A stretch of 56,741 nt of DNA from an uncultured Ellagibacter sp. (GCA_934654815.1 CAKUGU010000010.1:1-56741); one strand, 5' to 3'; shown: positions 44,543 to 54,494, numbered from the stretch's first letter. Translations and numbers: made by a program. The notes: generated from the letters alone by a model not told the origin.

Positions 44543-45853
44543 TTAGCAACCGAACAGAAGCTCTTTCTCGTCGCCGGGAAGGGCGGCGCGGGCCTGATCG
44601 CGCAGGTTGTTCACGCCGATGAAGAACTGGCGCATCATGACGACCATGAGGTAGCGTCCTTTCGGGGTAAGCGTGATCTCCTCGTCGTTGTTCGTCGCGA
44701 ACGCCCCAGCCGCCGTCATGAAGGCCATTTCCGCGGGAAGCCCCCGCTCGACCGAGCAGCCGAAATCCTCCTTGAACTGCTTCTTGTCCAGACGCAGGCC
44801 GAACAGCTGCATCATAAAGCGGTAGCGCATGCGGTCGCGCTTCGCGAAATGGGTCTTGCCCATGATGGACATGCGGCCACTTTCGATGGCCTCGTTGTAC
44901 TGCGTGACCGAGAACGTGTTCACGTACATGTTCTCGCCGAGGTAGGTGATTCCACCCGACCCGATAGCGGGGTACTCCTCATAGTCGACCACGTACTCGT
45001 CGATCATCGCGTCGTCGCCCGCCGCACCCGTTCCCAGGCGGTTGAACGTCCAGGCGCTGCCGTTCTCAAACAGCGGCTTGTCGCCGCCGATCAGAAGGTC
45101 GCAGATGATCTCGTAGAAGCGCTGCTCGCGCTTGTAATCGACCTTGCCCACGGTTCGCGCGAGCGACTTCTGCACGCTCGGCGACGCCATGAGCGGGTAG
45201 AACGTCGTCTGGCTCGCGCCGCTTTCCACTACGCGCTCGATGTCGTTGATGAGGATGTCCTCGGTTTGCGCGGGGAAGTTGAAGATCATGTCGGCGTTCA
45301 TGGAAACGAAGTACGGGCTCGCTTCCTGGATGCGCTCCATGATTTCCTGGCCGCAGCCGTACTTGTCGTAGCGATCCATCTGCTTGAGCAGGCCGTCGTC
45401 GAAGCTCTGCACGCCCACCGACAGGCGGTCGACGCGCCCTTTGAGCTTGTCGAGGTAGCTCGGGATGAGGTGGTTCGGGTTGGTTTCCGACGACACCTCT
45501 TTGATCGAGAACGTCTCGCGCGCAAGATCGATCGTCTCGCACAGCTCGTCGATCATGATGGTCGGCGTACCTCCGCCGATGTAGACGCTCTCAAAGTCGT
45601 AGCCCATGTCCTTGAGCATCATCATCTCTTTACGCATGTTCGCGAAGTACGGTTTCGCGCGCTCCTCCTTGAACGGGAAGCGGTTGAACGAGCAGTACGG
45701 GCACAGACGCTCGCAGAACGGCACATGCATGTAGAGCATGTACCGCTGCCCGGGCTTCGGGGGCGCGACGCGGGTGTCGGTCGTTGGAGTGAGTTTCAGA
45801 TATTGGTTCGAGCACTGGCGAACCACGGTGCTCAGCATACGTTCAGAAAGCAT
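44543..45853 (-). CDS. Radical SAM protein of the HemN/HemW family
   Basis: The protein has 436 residues from the chosen ATG at 45853 (AAGGAAATT upstream); in-frame ATGs also lie at 45865 and 45883. The [4Fe-4S]-SAM motif is CERLCPYCSF (CX3CX2C plus Phe, typical of HemN/HemW) and GGGTPTI is the SAM-binding glycine motif. HemN is anaerobic coproporphyrinogen III oxidase; HemW is a heme chaperone. The divergent C-terminal half prevents a choice, and related proteins include heme-degrading methyltransferases. No heme gene is adjacent. It lies about 100 bases after purD on the same strand. Confidence 0.82.
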   Translation of the reverse strand: MLSERMLSTVVRQCSNQYLKLTPTTDTRVAPPKPGQRYMLYMHVPFCERLCPYCSFNRFPFKEERAKPYFANMRKEMMMLKDMGYDFESVYIGGGTPTIMIDELCETIDLARETFSIKEVSSETNPNHLIPSYLDKLKGRVDRLSVGVQSFDDGLLKQMDRYDKYGCGQEIMERIQEASPYFVSMNADMIFNFPAQTEDILINDIERVVESGASQTTFYPLMASPSVQKSLARTVGKVDYKREQRFYEIICDLLIGGDKPLFENGSAWTFNRLGTGAAGDDAMIDEYVVDYEEYPAIGSGGITYLGENMYVNTFSVTQYNEAIESGRMSIMGKTHFAKRDRMRYRFMMQLFGLRLDKKQFKEDFGCSVERGLPAEMAFMTAAGAFATNNDEEITLTPKGRYLMVVMMRQFFIGVNNLRDQARAALPGDEKELLFGC

Positions 45854-45951
45854 AATTTCCTTCATTCTTGCAAGTTTTCGCATTCGTCGCAGCCACGCAT
45901 GCTAGCGAACCGCCGATCCTTCGTCCACCCCGAATAAGCGAACGGGGCGGC

Positions 45952-47244
45952 CTATTCCCAAGCGGAACGGCCGCGCGCGGCCTTCGCGCCGATGTCGGTG
46001 CGGAACTGCTTGCCCTCGAAGTCGATGAGATCGCATGCGGCATACGCACGGCTGCGCGCCTCGTCGAAGGTCGCGCCGAGCGCCACCACGTTGAGCACGC
46101 GCCCGCCGGCGGTGACGAGCTCGCCCGCAGCGTTGTGCGCGGTGCCCGCATGGAACACCGACACGCCTTCGAGTACCTCGGCGTCTTCGATGCCGGTGAT
46201 GACCTTGCCCTTCTCGTACTTGCCCGGGTACCCCGCGCTCGCGAGAACGACGCACACCGCCCACTCGTCGGCCCACGCAAGGTCGATGGCGCCGTCGTCG
46301 CCGGAAGCGACCGCGCACATGACGTCGACCAGGTCGGTCTTCAGGCGCGGCAGCACGACCTGGGTTTCCGGGTCGCCGAAGCGCACGTTGAACTCGACGA
46401 TCTTGGGACCTTCGGGCGTCAGCATGAAACCGCCGTAGAGCACGCCGCGGTAATCGCGCGCGCCGCCTTTCGCAGCCGTCGCGGCCGCAGCCTTATCCAT
46501 GATGGCGACCATGGAAGCCATCTCATCGTCGGTGACGATGGGCACGGGAGAATACACGCCCATGCCGCCGGTGTTCGGTCCCTTATCGCCGTCGAAAGCA
46601 CGCTTGTGGTCCTGCGCCGGGGCCATGGGGAACGCCTTGCCGTTCGTGACGAACGCGAGCAGCGAGCATTCGGGGCCCGTCATGCACTCCTCGATGAGGA
46701 CCGTCTTGCCGGCGTCGCCGAAAGCGCCTTCGAAGCACGCACGGACGGCCGCTTCAGCTTCTTCCACCGTCGCCGCGACGACGACGCCCTTGCCCGCAGC
46801 CAGGCCGTCGGCCTTCACCACGATGGGAGCACCCTGCTCGCGCACGTAGGCGAGCGCGGGCTCGCATGCGTCGAAGGTGGCGTATTTCGCCGTGGGAATG
46901 TCGTTTTCGGCCATGAACGCCTTGCTGTGCGCCTTGCTCCCTTCGAGGAGGGCACCCGCCGCGTCGGGGCCGAACACGGCCACACCAGCATCGCGCAGGT
47001 AGTCGGCCACGCCAGCGACGAGCGGGGCCTCGGGGCCTATCGCCACGAGCTCGATATCGTGGGATTTCACGAAGTCGAGCACGGAAGCACCGTCCATCAT
47101 GTCGACGTCCGAGACGTTGGTCGCGACCGCCGCCGTGCCGCCGTTGCCCGGGGCCACGAACAGCTCGTCGCATCGAGGGGATTTGGAAAGCGCCCACGCC
47201 ATCGCATGCTCGCGCCCGCCGCTGCCAAGTACCAAAATGTTCAC
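45952..47244 (-). CDS. purD: Phosphoribosylamine-glycine ligase PurD (GTG start)
   Basis: PurD catalyses the ATP-dependent joining of phosphoribosylamine and glycine in de novo purine synthesis. The protein has 430 residues. The N-terminus NILVLGSGGREHAMAW is classic for PurD. The ATP-grasp core includes PIVVKADGLAAGKGVVVA, and FNVRFGDPETQ is the metal site. The start is GTG at 47244 with GAGAAAGGG upstream; the frame continues upstream through the palindromic leader without family similarity. It lies downstream of purA, separated by 279 bases with a terminator and a long hairpin, so it may be transcribed and regulated separately. Confidence 0.96.
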   Translation of the reverse strand: MNILVLGSGGREHAMAWALSKSPRCDELFVAPGNGGTAAVATNVSDVDMMDGASVLDFVKSHDIELVAIGPEAPLVAGVADYLRDAGVAVFGPDAAGALLEGSKAHSKAFMAENDIPTAKYATFDACEPALAYVREQGAPIVVKADGLAAGKGVVVAATVEEAEAAVRACFEGAFGDAGKTVLIEECMTGPECSLLAFVTNGKAFPMAPAQDHKRAFDGDKGPNTGGMGVYSPVPIVTDDEMASMVAIMDKAAAATAAKGGARDYRGVLYGGFMLTPEGPKIVEFNVRFGDPETQVVLPRLKTDLVDVMCAVASGDDGAIDLAWADEWAVCVVLASAGYPGKYEKGKVITGIEDAEVLEGVSVFHAGTAHNAAGELVTAGGRVLNVVALGATFDEARSRAYAACDLIDFEGKQFRTDIGAKAARGRSAWE

Positions 47245-47376
47245 GACAAACCCTTTCTCCCAGGTTAGAAAAGAAGGTGAAGAAAGCCGAATCCGCAGAC
47301 CGCCCCCGCGCTCGGTCAACCGTATCGACTCGCAGGTTGACCCCCGCAAACCCGCAGGTCGCTGGAACGTCAGCGA

Positions 47377-47478
47377 GCGGGGTTCTGGCGGATGCGGGGC
47401 GAGCGAAAAGATTTCGACGCGTACTTTTAAGTACGCGAGAAATCTTTGGAGCACGCATCCGCGCCGCCAGAACCCCGC
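47377..47478. repeat. About 100-base nested palindrome in the purD leader region
   Basis: Three nested arms pair around a two-base loop. These are GCGGGGTTCTGGCG (47377-47390) with CGCCAGAACCCCGC (47465-47478), AAAGATTTC (47407-47415) with GAAATCTTT (47439-47447), and CGCGTACTT (47418-47426) with AAGTACGCG (47429-47437). GGATGCG/CGCATCC also pairs with a small offset. It lies between purA and purD on the purD-sense strand. It could be an RNA switch, an element remnant or an extra terminator. Confidence 0.6.
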
Positions 47479-47491
47479 GCAGCGTCGGCCC

Positions 47492-47519
47492 GTTCCGCGG
47501 GCCGTTAGGCCCGCGGAAC
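47492..47519 (-). terminator. Terminator of purA
   Basis: Perfect 12-bp stem GTTCCGCGGGCC/GGCCCGCGGAAC with a 4-base loop, 4 bases after the purA stop. It lacks a T run, so its efficiency is uncertain. Confidence 0.65.
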
Positions 47520-47523
47520 CACC

Positions 47524-48834
47524 CTACCAGCCACGCATGATCGTTTGGTCGCGATCGGGGCCGACCGCGACGATGGAGATCTTCACGCCGGTGATCTCTT
47601 CCAGATGTTCCACGTACTTCTGCGCGTTCTCGGGCAGCTCGTCGAAGGACTTGCACGCCGTGATGTCCTCGCCCTTCCAGCCGGGAAGCTCCTCATAGAT
47701 GGGCTTGGCGTGGAACAGCACACTCTGCTGCATGGGGAAGTAATCGTAGCGCTTGCCGTCGCATTCGTAGGCGACGCACACCTTGATGGTGTCGAACGCG
47801 GAAAGCACGTCGAGCTTGGTGAGCGCGACGTCGGTGAGGCCGTTCACGTCGGCCGCGTAGCGCGCGATCACCGCGTCGAACCAACCGCAACGGCGCTTGC
47901 GGCCCGTGGTCACACCGAACTCGTGACCGACCGAGCACAGCTTCTCGCCGATCTCGGCCTCTTCGCCTTCGCCGCCGTCTTCGGGGAAACGCTGCTCAGT
48001 GGGGAACGGGCCGCCGCCGACGCGCGTCACGTAGGCCTTCTCGATGCCGAGCACGCGATCGATGTTGACCGGGCCGATACCCGAGCCGGTCGCCGCGCCG
48101 CCCGCGCAGCACGACGAGGAGGTGACGTAGGGGTAGGTGCCGTGGTCGATGTCGAGCAGGGTGCCCTGCGCGCCTTCGAACAGGATGGACTTGCCTTCGC
48201 GCAGCGCAACGTTCAGCATGTGCGCGGTTTCAGCCATGTAGGGCTTCAGGATGCGCGCGTAGGGCAGGTATTCCTCGCAGATTTCCTCGACCGTGTAGGT
48301 GTGCAGCCCATAGATCTTGCTGAGCACGGGGTTCTTCTGCTTGAGCGCCGTCTCGACCTTCAAGCGGAAGATCTTCTCGTCGAACAGATCCTGGATGCGG
48401 ATGCCCTTGCGGGCGACTTTGTCCTGGTAGCACGGGCCGATGCCGCGCTTGGTGGTGCCGATCTTGTGATCGCCCAGGCTCTTCTCGTCCGCGCCGTCGA
48501 GATCCTTGTGCCACGGCATGATGACGTGCGCGTCGCAGCTGATCTTCAGGTTCTTGCACGAGATGCCCTCGGCCTGGAGCATGGCCATTTCCTTCACGAG
48601 CACGCCCGGGTCGACGACCACGCCGTTGCCGATGACGGGAATGGCGTTTTCGTACATGACGCCCGACGGCATAAGGTGAAGCGCCAGCTTCTTGTCGCCG
48701 TGAATGACGGTGTGACCTGCGTTGTTGCCGCCCTGATAGCGCACAACGTAGTCGTAGCCGCTCGCAATGAGGTCGGTGATCTTACCCTTGCCTTCGTCGC
48801 CCCACTGGGCCCCGACGAGAACTGTACTGGGCAT
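47524..48834 (-). CDS. purA: Adenylosuccinate synthetase PurA
   Basis: PurA makes adenylosuccinate from IMP, aspartate and GTP, the first step from IMP to AMP. The protein has 436 residues. The GTP loop [11 protein letters not shown] is near the start, with NNAGHT, the switch region around TTKRGIGP and [13 protein letters not shown] near the C-terminal third. The ATG at 48834 matches the family N-terminus; a second ATG at 48840 lies closer to the AAAGGATGA site. It follows the YhaN-type gene by 80 bases on the same strand. The hairpin at 47492 follows its stop. Confidence 0.97.
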   Translation of the reverse strand: MPSTVLVGAQWGDEGKGKITDLIASGYDYVVRYQGGNNAGHTVIHGDKKLALHLMPSGVMYENAIPVIGNGVVVDPGVLVKEMAMLQAEGISCKNLKISCDAHVIMPWHKDLDGADEKSLGDHKIGTTKRGIGPCYQDKVARKGIRIQDLFDEKIFRLKVETALKQKNPVLSKIYGLHTYTVEEICEEYLPYARILKPYMAETAHMLNVALREGKSILFEGAQGTLLDIDHGTYPYVTSSSCCAGGAATGSGIGPVNIDRVLGIEKAYVTRVGGGPFPTEQRFPEDGGEGEEAEIGEKLCSVGHEFGVTTGRKRRCGWFDAVIARYAADVNGLTDVALTKLDVLSAFDTIKVCVAYECDGKRYDYFPMQQSVLFHAKPIYEELPGWKGEDITACKSFDELPENAQKYVEHLEEITGVKISIVAVGPDRDQTIMRGW

Positions 48835-48913
48835 GAGCATTCATCCTTTCGCCGCCTCGCGAGGGCGAGGCCTGTTGGCAATCGTTTTGCAACCCTTGCA
48901 TTATACGTGAAAG

Positions 48914-51094
48914 CTATGACGCGAGCTCGATGACGCGGGCAGCGTCATCAACTTGGCGTAGAACGGAAACGACCTCTTCGTGGCAGGTGAACACGATGAC
49001 CTGGCGTTCCTGCGAAAGCTCGAAGAGCGCGCGCGCCGCACCGAGGCGCCGGCGCGAGTCGAAGTTCACGAGGATGTCGTCAGCCAGGATGGGGGTGACG
49101 CGCCCTACGTTGTCGGCGGCGAGCAGAAGCGCGATGCGCAAGCTCAAGTAAAGCTGCTGGCACGTGCCGAGCGACAGGTGGATCGGGTCGCGTTCGTTGC
49201 GCACCGTGTCGGCCACGCGAAGGTGCCCTTCCGGCGTCATGAACACGCGGACCCAACGGCCGTCGGTCATGAGCGACATGAGCTTGCTCGCCCGCGCGTA
49301 CACCTCGGGCTGGCTCTTGCTTTCCCAGGCCGAGATGGCGGCTTCCAGCATGCGACGGGCCAAAAGCAGGCGCGCGAGGTTCTGCACCGCCTCGTCGTAG
49401 CGCGTGCGGACCTGCTGATACTGCAGCTTGAGCTCGTCGAGCGTGTGCTCGCCGCGGGCAGCGGAAAGCTCCTGTTTGAGCTCGCCGTAGGTGCGGTTCA
49501 CCTTCTCGGAGGCTTCCATCACGCCGTCGCGCTGGTCGCTTTTGCGCGCGATCTTCGCGTCGAGCTCGGCAAGCGTCGCGCGCTCGCCCGCAAGGTGCGC
49601 CTGCGCGTAGAGGGCGTCGATCTGCTCGGCGTTGTGGGCGATCTTCTCGTCGATCTGCGCCAGGCGCGCCGAAACCGCCTGCCTGCGCTGCGTCAAGAGC
49701 GCGACCTCGCTGCGCGCGTCTTTCGCCTCGTCGAGCAGCGTGCGCGCGCGACGAAGAGACGAACCCGCCTCGCCCAAACCGTGTTCAGCCAGGTAGACGC
49801 GCACTTCTTCGCCGAACGCCTCCTGATCGGCCACGCATGACTCGTACTTCTTGCGGTCCTTCAGCATGACCCACTGGGCGCCTTGCAGGCTCGCGCTACG
49901 GCCCTCGTCCACTTTAGTCGGGCGCAGCAGCATGAACAGGGCGCCCGCCGCGAGGATCACGGACATGGCGATAAGGCCGAGGCCGAGCGCCGTGAACGAC
50001 AGGCTCGATATCTCGCGGCCGTGGATGGTGAGCGGAAGCCCGCAGCACAAGAAGAGCAGCGGCAGCAGCACCGACAGCCCGATCTGCGTCGTGCGCTGGC
50101 GGCGCGCTCGGGTTTCCACATCGCGCGCGTCGGGCGCCTCGAGCCGCGCCTCGTAGGCGGCGTTCGAGTTGCTGTAGTTCGTCTTTGCCAGGTCGGCCGC
50201 ATGCGAAAGCTTGCTCTCGCCTTCGGAAAGCGAGTCGATGCGGTCGCGCAGCTCGCGATCCTCGGCCGCGGTCAAGCTCATGAGCTCGCGCGGGGCGGAC
50301 TTTCTCCTCCTACGCGCGTTGGCCGCCGCCTGGGCTTCCTCTTCCGCGAGGCTCGCGCGCGACTCGGTCAGCTCGTCGCGTTCGGACTCGAGCTTCTCAA
50401 GGCGCGCCCGACACGCCGTGAGCTCCTCGATGCGCGCGTTCAGCTTCGACAGGCGCTTCGCAAGCTCGTCGCGCTGGGGAGAAAGCTCGGTGAACTCCTG
50501 GTCCTTGCGGCGCAGCTGCTCGGCCTCCTTCGTCGCCTGCGACACCTGTTCCTTGAGCGCGTTGCGCTCGCGCCCCAGGTTGAGCAGCGAGTTCTCGGCG
50601 CCCGACGCGCGCGACGTGCATTCGGCGAGCTTGCCCTGCACGGCGGAAAGCGCGTGCGCGGGAGAGGTTCCCGTGCCGGAGCCTGCCGTGAGCAGGCGCG
50701 CCGTCACGTCGGTCGTGTTGTGGAGGCGGCGCAGCTCGTCGCTCGTGAGCGAGAACATCGTCGAGAACGTCTCGCGGTCGATGTCGTCGACGAGCTCGGC
50801 GGGGCCTTTAAGGCCGTCGGCGTTGCGGGCGCGCGAAAGCTCGACTTCCCCTCCGTTCCCATCCGCGAAGAAAAGCGAGCCTGCGCGCTCGGCGGCCTCG
50901 GGCTTGTAGGTGTTGCGCGAGCCGCGCGCTTCCTCCCACCCGAACAGCACGCCGCGCACGAACGAGGCCGTGGTGGTCTTGCCGGCCTCGTTCGGGCCAT
51001 ACACCACGTTGAGCCCCGGCGCGAACGGCCCGATCACCCGGTTGGAAAACGCGCCGAAGCTCGTCATCTTTATATGCTCGAGATAAGGCTTCAT
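48914..51094 (-). CDS. YhaN-like AAA/SMC-type ATPase with central membrane segments
   Basis: This 726-residue Rad50-like protein has P-loop GPNEAGKTT (33-41), a long coiled coil (about 165-330), two hydrophobic helices (about 335-395; LLPLLFLCCGLPLTI and MSVILAAGALFMLL), a second coiled coil (about 400-600) and the Walker B half ILADDILVNFD. Bacillus YhaN has the same layout and is paired with nuclease YhaO. Together such pairs act in DNA end processing, here possibly at the membrane. ATG at 51094 overlaps the stop of the nuclease gene (ATGA) and has GGAGGAACCGAGA, so the two are co-translated. Confidence 0.85.
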   Translation of the reverse strand: MKPYLEHIKMTSFGAFSNRVIGPFAPGLNVVYGPNEAGKTTTASFVRGVLFGWEEARGSRNTYKPEAAERAGSLFFADGNGGEVELSRARNADGLKGPAELVDDIDRETFSTMFSLTSDELRRLHNTTDVTARLLTAGSGTGTSPAHALSAVQGKLAECTSRASGAENSLLNLGRERNALKEQVSQATKEAEQLRRKDQEFTELSPQRDELAKRLSKLNARIEELTACRARLEKLESERDELTESRASLAEEEAQAAANARRRRKSAPRELMSLTAAEDRELRDRIDSLSEGESKLSHAADLAKTNYSNSNAAYEARLEAPDARDVETRARRQRTTQIGLSVLLPLLFLCCGLPLTIHGREISSLSFTALGLGLIAMSVILAAGALFMLLRPTKVDEGRSASLQGAQWVMLKDRKKYESCVADQEAFGEEVRVYLAEHGLGEAGSSLRRARTLLDEAKDARSEVALLTQRRQAVSARLAQIDEKIAHNAEQIDALYAQAHLAGERATLAELDAKIARKSDQRDGVMEASEKVNRTYGELKQELSAARGEHTLDELKLQYQQVRTRYDEAVQNLARLLLARRMLEAAISAWESKSQPEVYARASKLMSLMTDGRWVRVFMTPEGHLRVADTVRNERDPIHLSLGTCQQLYLSLRIALLLAADNVGRVTPILADDILVNFDSRRRLGAARALFELSQERQVIVFTCHEEVVSVLRQVDDAARVIELAS

Positions 51095-52365
51095 TTCTCG
51101 GTTCCTCCACACAGCAAGTCGATGACCAGGCGTTCCGCCTCGCTTGCGAGAGCGGGCACGTTCTGCGCGAGCGAGCTTGGCAAAGCGACGTTGCGCTTCA
51201 GGAATTCCTCCTGCAGAAACGCGACCGCCTCGGGCTCGTTCTCGCGAAGCGATTCCGCGGCGCCGAGGAACACCGCCGGGAACATGCCCTCGCGGCGCAT
51301 CGCGGCGATGTCGTAGGGCGCGCGCGTGCGGTCGATGAGCGCGTCGCAGAAGAACTCAGGGTACGAATCGTTTATCTGCTTGCGCAGGTCCTCCACGACA
51401 CCCGGGCGCTCGAGCACCTCATGCAGGGCCGTCGCGCCGACAAGCGTGATGCGCGTGCACATCTCCTCGCAGCGCGCGCTGCCGTTCACGCGGAAAAGCT
51501 CGCGGACCACCTGGTCGCACACTTCGGGCAGGTTGGCGCAGTCGGTGACGTCGACCTTCATGCGCTGCCACACCACGCTCGCCGTGGGAACGAACTCCAC
51601 CCGGTTGCGCTCGCCTTCTTCGAGCGTCACGAGGAACACACCGCGCGGGCCCGTTTCCTTGATGTCGCGTCCCTGGATGCAGCCGGAAAACGCGATACGC
51701 GGGTCTTCCTCGGTAAGGAGGTACGGCATATGGACATGCCCGAGCGCCCAGTAGTCGAACCCGGCGGAGAGCAGCTTCGCCGGCGGGACGGGCGCCTTGT
51801 TCGGGTCGAGGTCGAGCCCGGTGTGCAGGACGCCCACGCCGAAGGGGGCCTCCATCGCGTACGCGCCGAGGCTCGAGTCGGCCGCCGCACGGGTGACCCC
51901 CGCCGCGATGGACATGTTATCGGGCCAGGTTTGGTTGTAGTAGCCGCGCCCCCCGAGCACGCAGGTGGGGAATCCCTCGCGTTCGAACAAGGCGAAGCTC
52001 GGCTTGTCGGCCGAGAACATGGTGACGTTGCTCGGCAGGGCGAAGAAGTCGCGCTGCCACGTGGTGTAGGGGTCGTGGTTTCCCGTGCAGAGGTAGGCGG
52101 GGATACCCGCAGCCTCGAGCTTGCGCATGCCGTCGAAGAACCGCAGGTAATCGGCATAGGAAGGTCGCGCCGTATCGAAGATGTCGCCCGCGATGACGAC
52201 AAAGGCGACGTTTCGGTCGATCGCCTCCTGGATCATGCGGTCGTACGCCTCGGGGATCGCCTCGATAAGCCGCGAGGCCCATTCCTCCGAAAGCGCGCGA
52301 AGGCCGCGGAACGGCGCGCCGATATGCAGGTCGGCGGCGTGCATGAACGTGATCTTGTCGTGCAT
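51091..52365 (-). CDS. SbcD/YhaO-like metallophosphoesterase, DNA-repair exonuclease
   Basis: This 424-residue Mre11-type nuclease has the dimetal motifs in order: HAADLHIGAP, AGDIFD, GNHD and GHVHMP. The C-terminal half (about 300-424) is the helical cap and partner-binding part. It is the nuclease partner of the ATPase encoded by the overlapping next gene. ATG at 52365 follows GGGAAGGGGAGTTC, 14 bases after the dnaB stop. The same frame stays open far upstream inside dnaB, but that stretch is not coding. Confidence 0.9.
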   Translation of the reverse strand: MHDKITFMHAADLHIGAPFRGLRALSEEWASRLIEAIPEAYDRMIQEAIDRNVAFVVIAGDIFDTARPSYADYLRFFDGMRKLEAAGIPAYLCTGNHDPYTTWQRDFFALPSNVTMFSADKPSFALFEREGFPTCVLGGRGYYNQTWPDNMSIAAGVTRAAADSSLGAYAMEAPFGVGVLHTGLDLDPNKAPVPPAKLLSAGFDYWALGHVHMPYLLTEEDPRIAFSGCIQGRDIKETGPRGVFLVTLEEGERNRVEFVPTASVVWQRMKVDVTDCANLPEVCDQVVRELFRVNGSARCEEMCTRITLVGATALHEVLERPGVVEDLRKQINDSYPEFFCDALIDRTRAPYDIAAMRREGMFPAVFLGAAESLRENEPEAVAFLQEEFLKRNVALPSSLAQNVPALASEAERLVIDLLCGGTEK

Positions 52366-52379
52366 GAACTCCCCTTCCC

Positions 52380-53795
52380 TTACGCGTAGCCGCCGACGCG
52401 CGAATCGTCGACGAGGTCCATGAAGCGCGTGTACTCGGCGTTGAACGCGAGCGGGATGTCGCGCGTCGGGCCGTTGCGGTGCTTGGCGACGATGAGCTCG
52501 GCCGTGCCCAGATCGGGACGGTCGTCGCTTTCCGCCTCCATCTCGTCCATGCTTCGGTCGATGAACATGACGATGTCGGCGTCCTGCTCGATAGAGCCCG
52601 ATTCGCGCAGGTCGGAAAGCATCGGGCGCTTCTTGCCGCGCATCTCGACCGCGCGCGAGAGCTGCGAGAGCGCGATGACGGGCATGCCCATCTCCTTCGC
52701 GAGTACCTTGAGCCCGCGCGAGATCTCGCCGACCTCGACGGCGCGGTTGCCGTCGCGGCGCGTTTGCGGGGGCTGCATGAGCTGCAGGTAGTCGACGATG
52801 ATGAGCCCGTTGCCCTGCGCGTGGCGAAGCTCTCGCCTCGCCTTCGCGCGCGCCTCGAGGATGGAAAGCCCCGGCGAGTCGTCGATGTACAGATCGAGCT
52901 TCGAAAGCGAGTTCGACGCGTCGGCGATGGCGCCCCAGTCGCCCTCGGCGATGAAGCCGCCGCGGATCTTCGACAGGCTCACGCGCGCCTCGGCGCAGAG
53001 GATACGCTGTACAAGCTGGCCCGCCGACATTTCCAGCGAGAAGAACGCAACCGACGTGCCGGCTTTCGCGGCGTTTACCGCGAGGTTCAGGGCGAACGAC
53101 GTCTTGCCGACGCCAGGGCGCGCGGCGAGGATGACGAGGTCGCCGGCGCGAAAGCCGTGGAACAGGTCGTCGACGTCCTTGAAGCCGGTCGGCACGCCCG
53201 CCATGTGGCTTTTCTGCTCGGCGAGCTTGGTGATCTCCTCGAACGCATCGGTGAGCAGCGTGTCCATGCGCGCGAACGTGGAGGACACGCGCTTCTCGGT
53301 CACGTTGAAGAGCGTTTTCTCGGCGGTCTCGACCACTTCGTTCAGGTCGTCGGGCGCGTCGTAGGCAAGCGCGTTGATCTGGGCTGCCGCGTAGATGAGC
53401 TCGCGCAGGATGGCGGTCCGCTTCACGATGTCGGCGTGGTTTTGCCAGTTGGTCAGGGCGAACGTGTTCTCGGCCAAGTCGGCGATGTAGGACTTCCCGC
53501 CCACGGCATCGAGTTGGCCGTTCGCGTTGAGCGTGTCTGCGAGCGAGATCTGGTCGACGGGGATGCGACGGATGTTGAGGTCGCAGATCGCCTCGAAGAT
53601 GATGCGGTGCGCCGGGCGGAAGAAGTTCTCGGGCTTGAGCTTCAGCACCAGTTCCTCGACCGCTTCGGGGTTGAGGAGGCATGCTGCCAGAACCGATTGC
53701 TCGGCTTCGATGTTCTGCGGCAGCATTTTGTTCTGGTGCGCCGGGCTGGGCGCGAAGTCTTCATTGCGAGAGGCGTTGGTGCGGTTGTCGGGCAT
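52380..53795 (-). CDS. dnaB: Replicative DNA helicase DnaB
   Basis: DnaB is the hexameric helicase that unwinds DNA at the replication fork. It has 471 residues. The N-terminal domain (about 25-125) has NIEAEQSVLAACLL. The RecA-like C-terminal domain has Walker A ARPGVGKTSF, Walker B LIIVDYLQLM and the conserved SLEMSAGQLVQR. No intein is present. ATG at 53795 has AAAAAGGATCCG; a longer frame to 53828 is possible. A -10-like TAAGAT lies at 53834-53839 on the minus strand. It heads a group with the nuclease pair and perhaps purA. Confidence 0.97.
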   Translation of the reverse strand: MPDNRTNASRNEDFAPSPAHQNKMLPQNIEAEQSVLAACLLNPEAVEELVLKLKPENFFRPAHRIIFEAICDLNIRRIPVDQISLADTLNANGQLDAVGGKSYIADLAENTFALTNWQNHADIVKRTAILRELIYAAAQINALAYDAPDDLNEVVETAEKTLFNVTEKRVSSTFARMDTLLTDAFEEITKLAEQKSHMAGVPTGFKDVDDLFHGFRAGDLVILAARPGVGKTSFALNLAVNAAKAGTSVAFFSLEMSAGQLVQRILCAEARVSLSKIRGGFIAEGDWGAIADASNSLSKLDLYIDDSPGLSILEARAKARRELRHAQGNGLIIVDYLQLMQPPQTRRDGNRAVEVGEISRGLKVLAKEMGMPVIALSQLSRAVEMRGKKRPMLSDLRESGSIEQDADIVMFIDRSMDEMEAESDDRPDLGTAELIVAKHRNGPTRDIPLAFNAEYTRFMDLVDDSRVGGYA

Positions 53796-53883
53796 GGAAG
53801 CGGATCCTTTTTCAAACGTGTTTATCACACTTCATCTTACCCTGCTGCGGCACGCGCCGAAAGGGACTTGCCCCAAACAACAA

Positions 53884-53916
53884 GAAACCCCTTGCCCGAA
53901 ACGAGCAAGGGGTTTC
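53884..53916 (-). terminator. Terminator of the rpsF-ssb-rpsR-rplI operon
   Basis: 12-bp stem GAAACCCCTTGC/GCAAGGGGTTTC with a 9-base loop, followed on the minus strand by TTGTTGTTT, 28 bases after the rplI stop. Confidence 0.85.
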
Positions 53917-53943
53917 GTTCGTGCGTCCGCGAAAGCGAAAGGG

Positions 53944-54480
53944 CTATTCAGCAGCCTCTTCCGTTTCCTCGGCGGCAGCCGGAGCCTCAGCGTCGGCCTC
54001 GGCGGCTTCTTCGGCCTCGGGGGCCTCGGGAGCCTGATCGCTCACCACGTTGATGGTGACGGTCGCCTTGATGTCGCGGTAGATGGAAATCGCGACGGTG
54101 TGCTCGCCAGCAACCTTGATCGGGTTGCCGAGCTCGATGCGACGACGATCGATCTCCGCGTCAAGGTTCTCCTTGATCGCATCGGCGATGATCGAAGACG
54201 TGATGGAGCCGAACAGCGCGCCTTCCTCGCCGACCTTAGCGAGGACCTTGATGGTGGCGCCGTCGAGCTTCGCGCGCAGAGCCTCAGCGTCGGCAAGGCG
54301 GGTAGCCTCGCGCTTGGCGATGTTGTTCTTGCGCTGCTCGAGCTGCTTGAGGTTTCCGGGGGTCGCCTTGATAGCGTAGCCCTGGGTCAGGAGGTAGTTG
54401 TTGGCGTAGCCGTCGGCAACGGTGATGACGTCGCCTTCGCCGCCCCTGCCCCTCAGTTCTTTAAGCAGAATGACTTTCAT
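53944..54480 (-). CDS. rplI: Ribosomal protein bL9 with acidic C-terminal extension
   Basis: This large-subunit protein has 178 residues. The N-terminal domain is typical ([20 protein letters not shown], then [13 protein letters not shown]), followed by the connecting helix and a C-terminal domain to about residue 150. A further 28 or so residues of Ala/Glu/Pro ([20 protein letters not shown]) extend beyond the usual end of about 150. The extension is low-complexity and probably disordered. It is the last gene of the operon, 14 bases after rpsR. Confidence 0.97.
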   Translation of the reverse strand: MKVILLKELRGRGGEGDVITVADGYANNYLLTQGYAIKATPGNLKQLEQRKNNIAKREATRLADAEALRAKLDGATIKVLAKVGEEGALFGSITSSIIADAIKENLDAEIDRRRIELGNPIKVAGEHTVAISIYRDIKATVTINVVSDQAPEAPEAEEAAEADAEAPAAAEETEEAAE

Positions 54481-54494
54481 GGTACCTCCTTCGC

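Noticed and set aside
52366..53682. Upstream extension of the SbcD-like frame across dnaB
   Set aside because: The extra 430 codons are an alternate frame of dnaB, rich in Arg and Ala. The nuclease motifs begin at the ATG at 52365, which has a good binding site.
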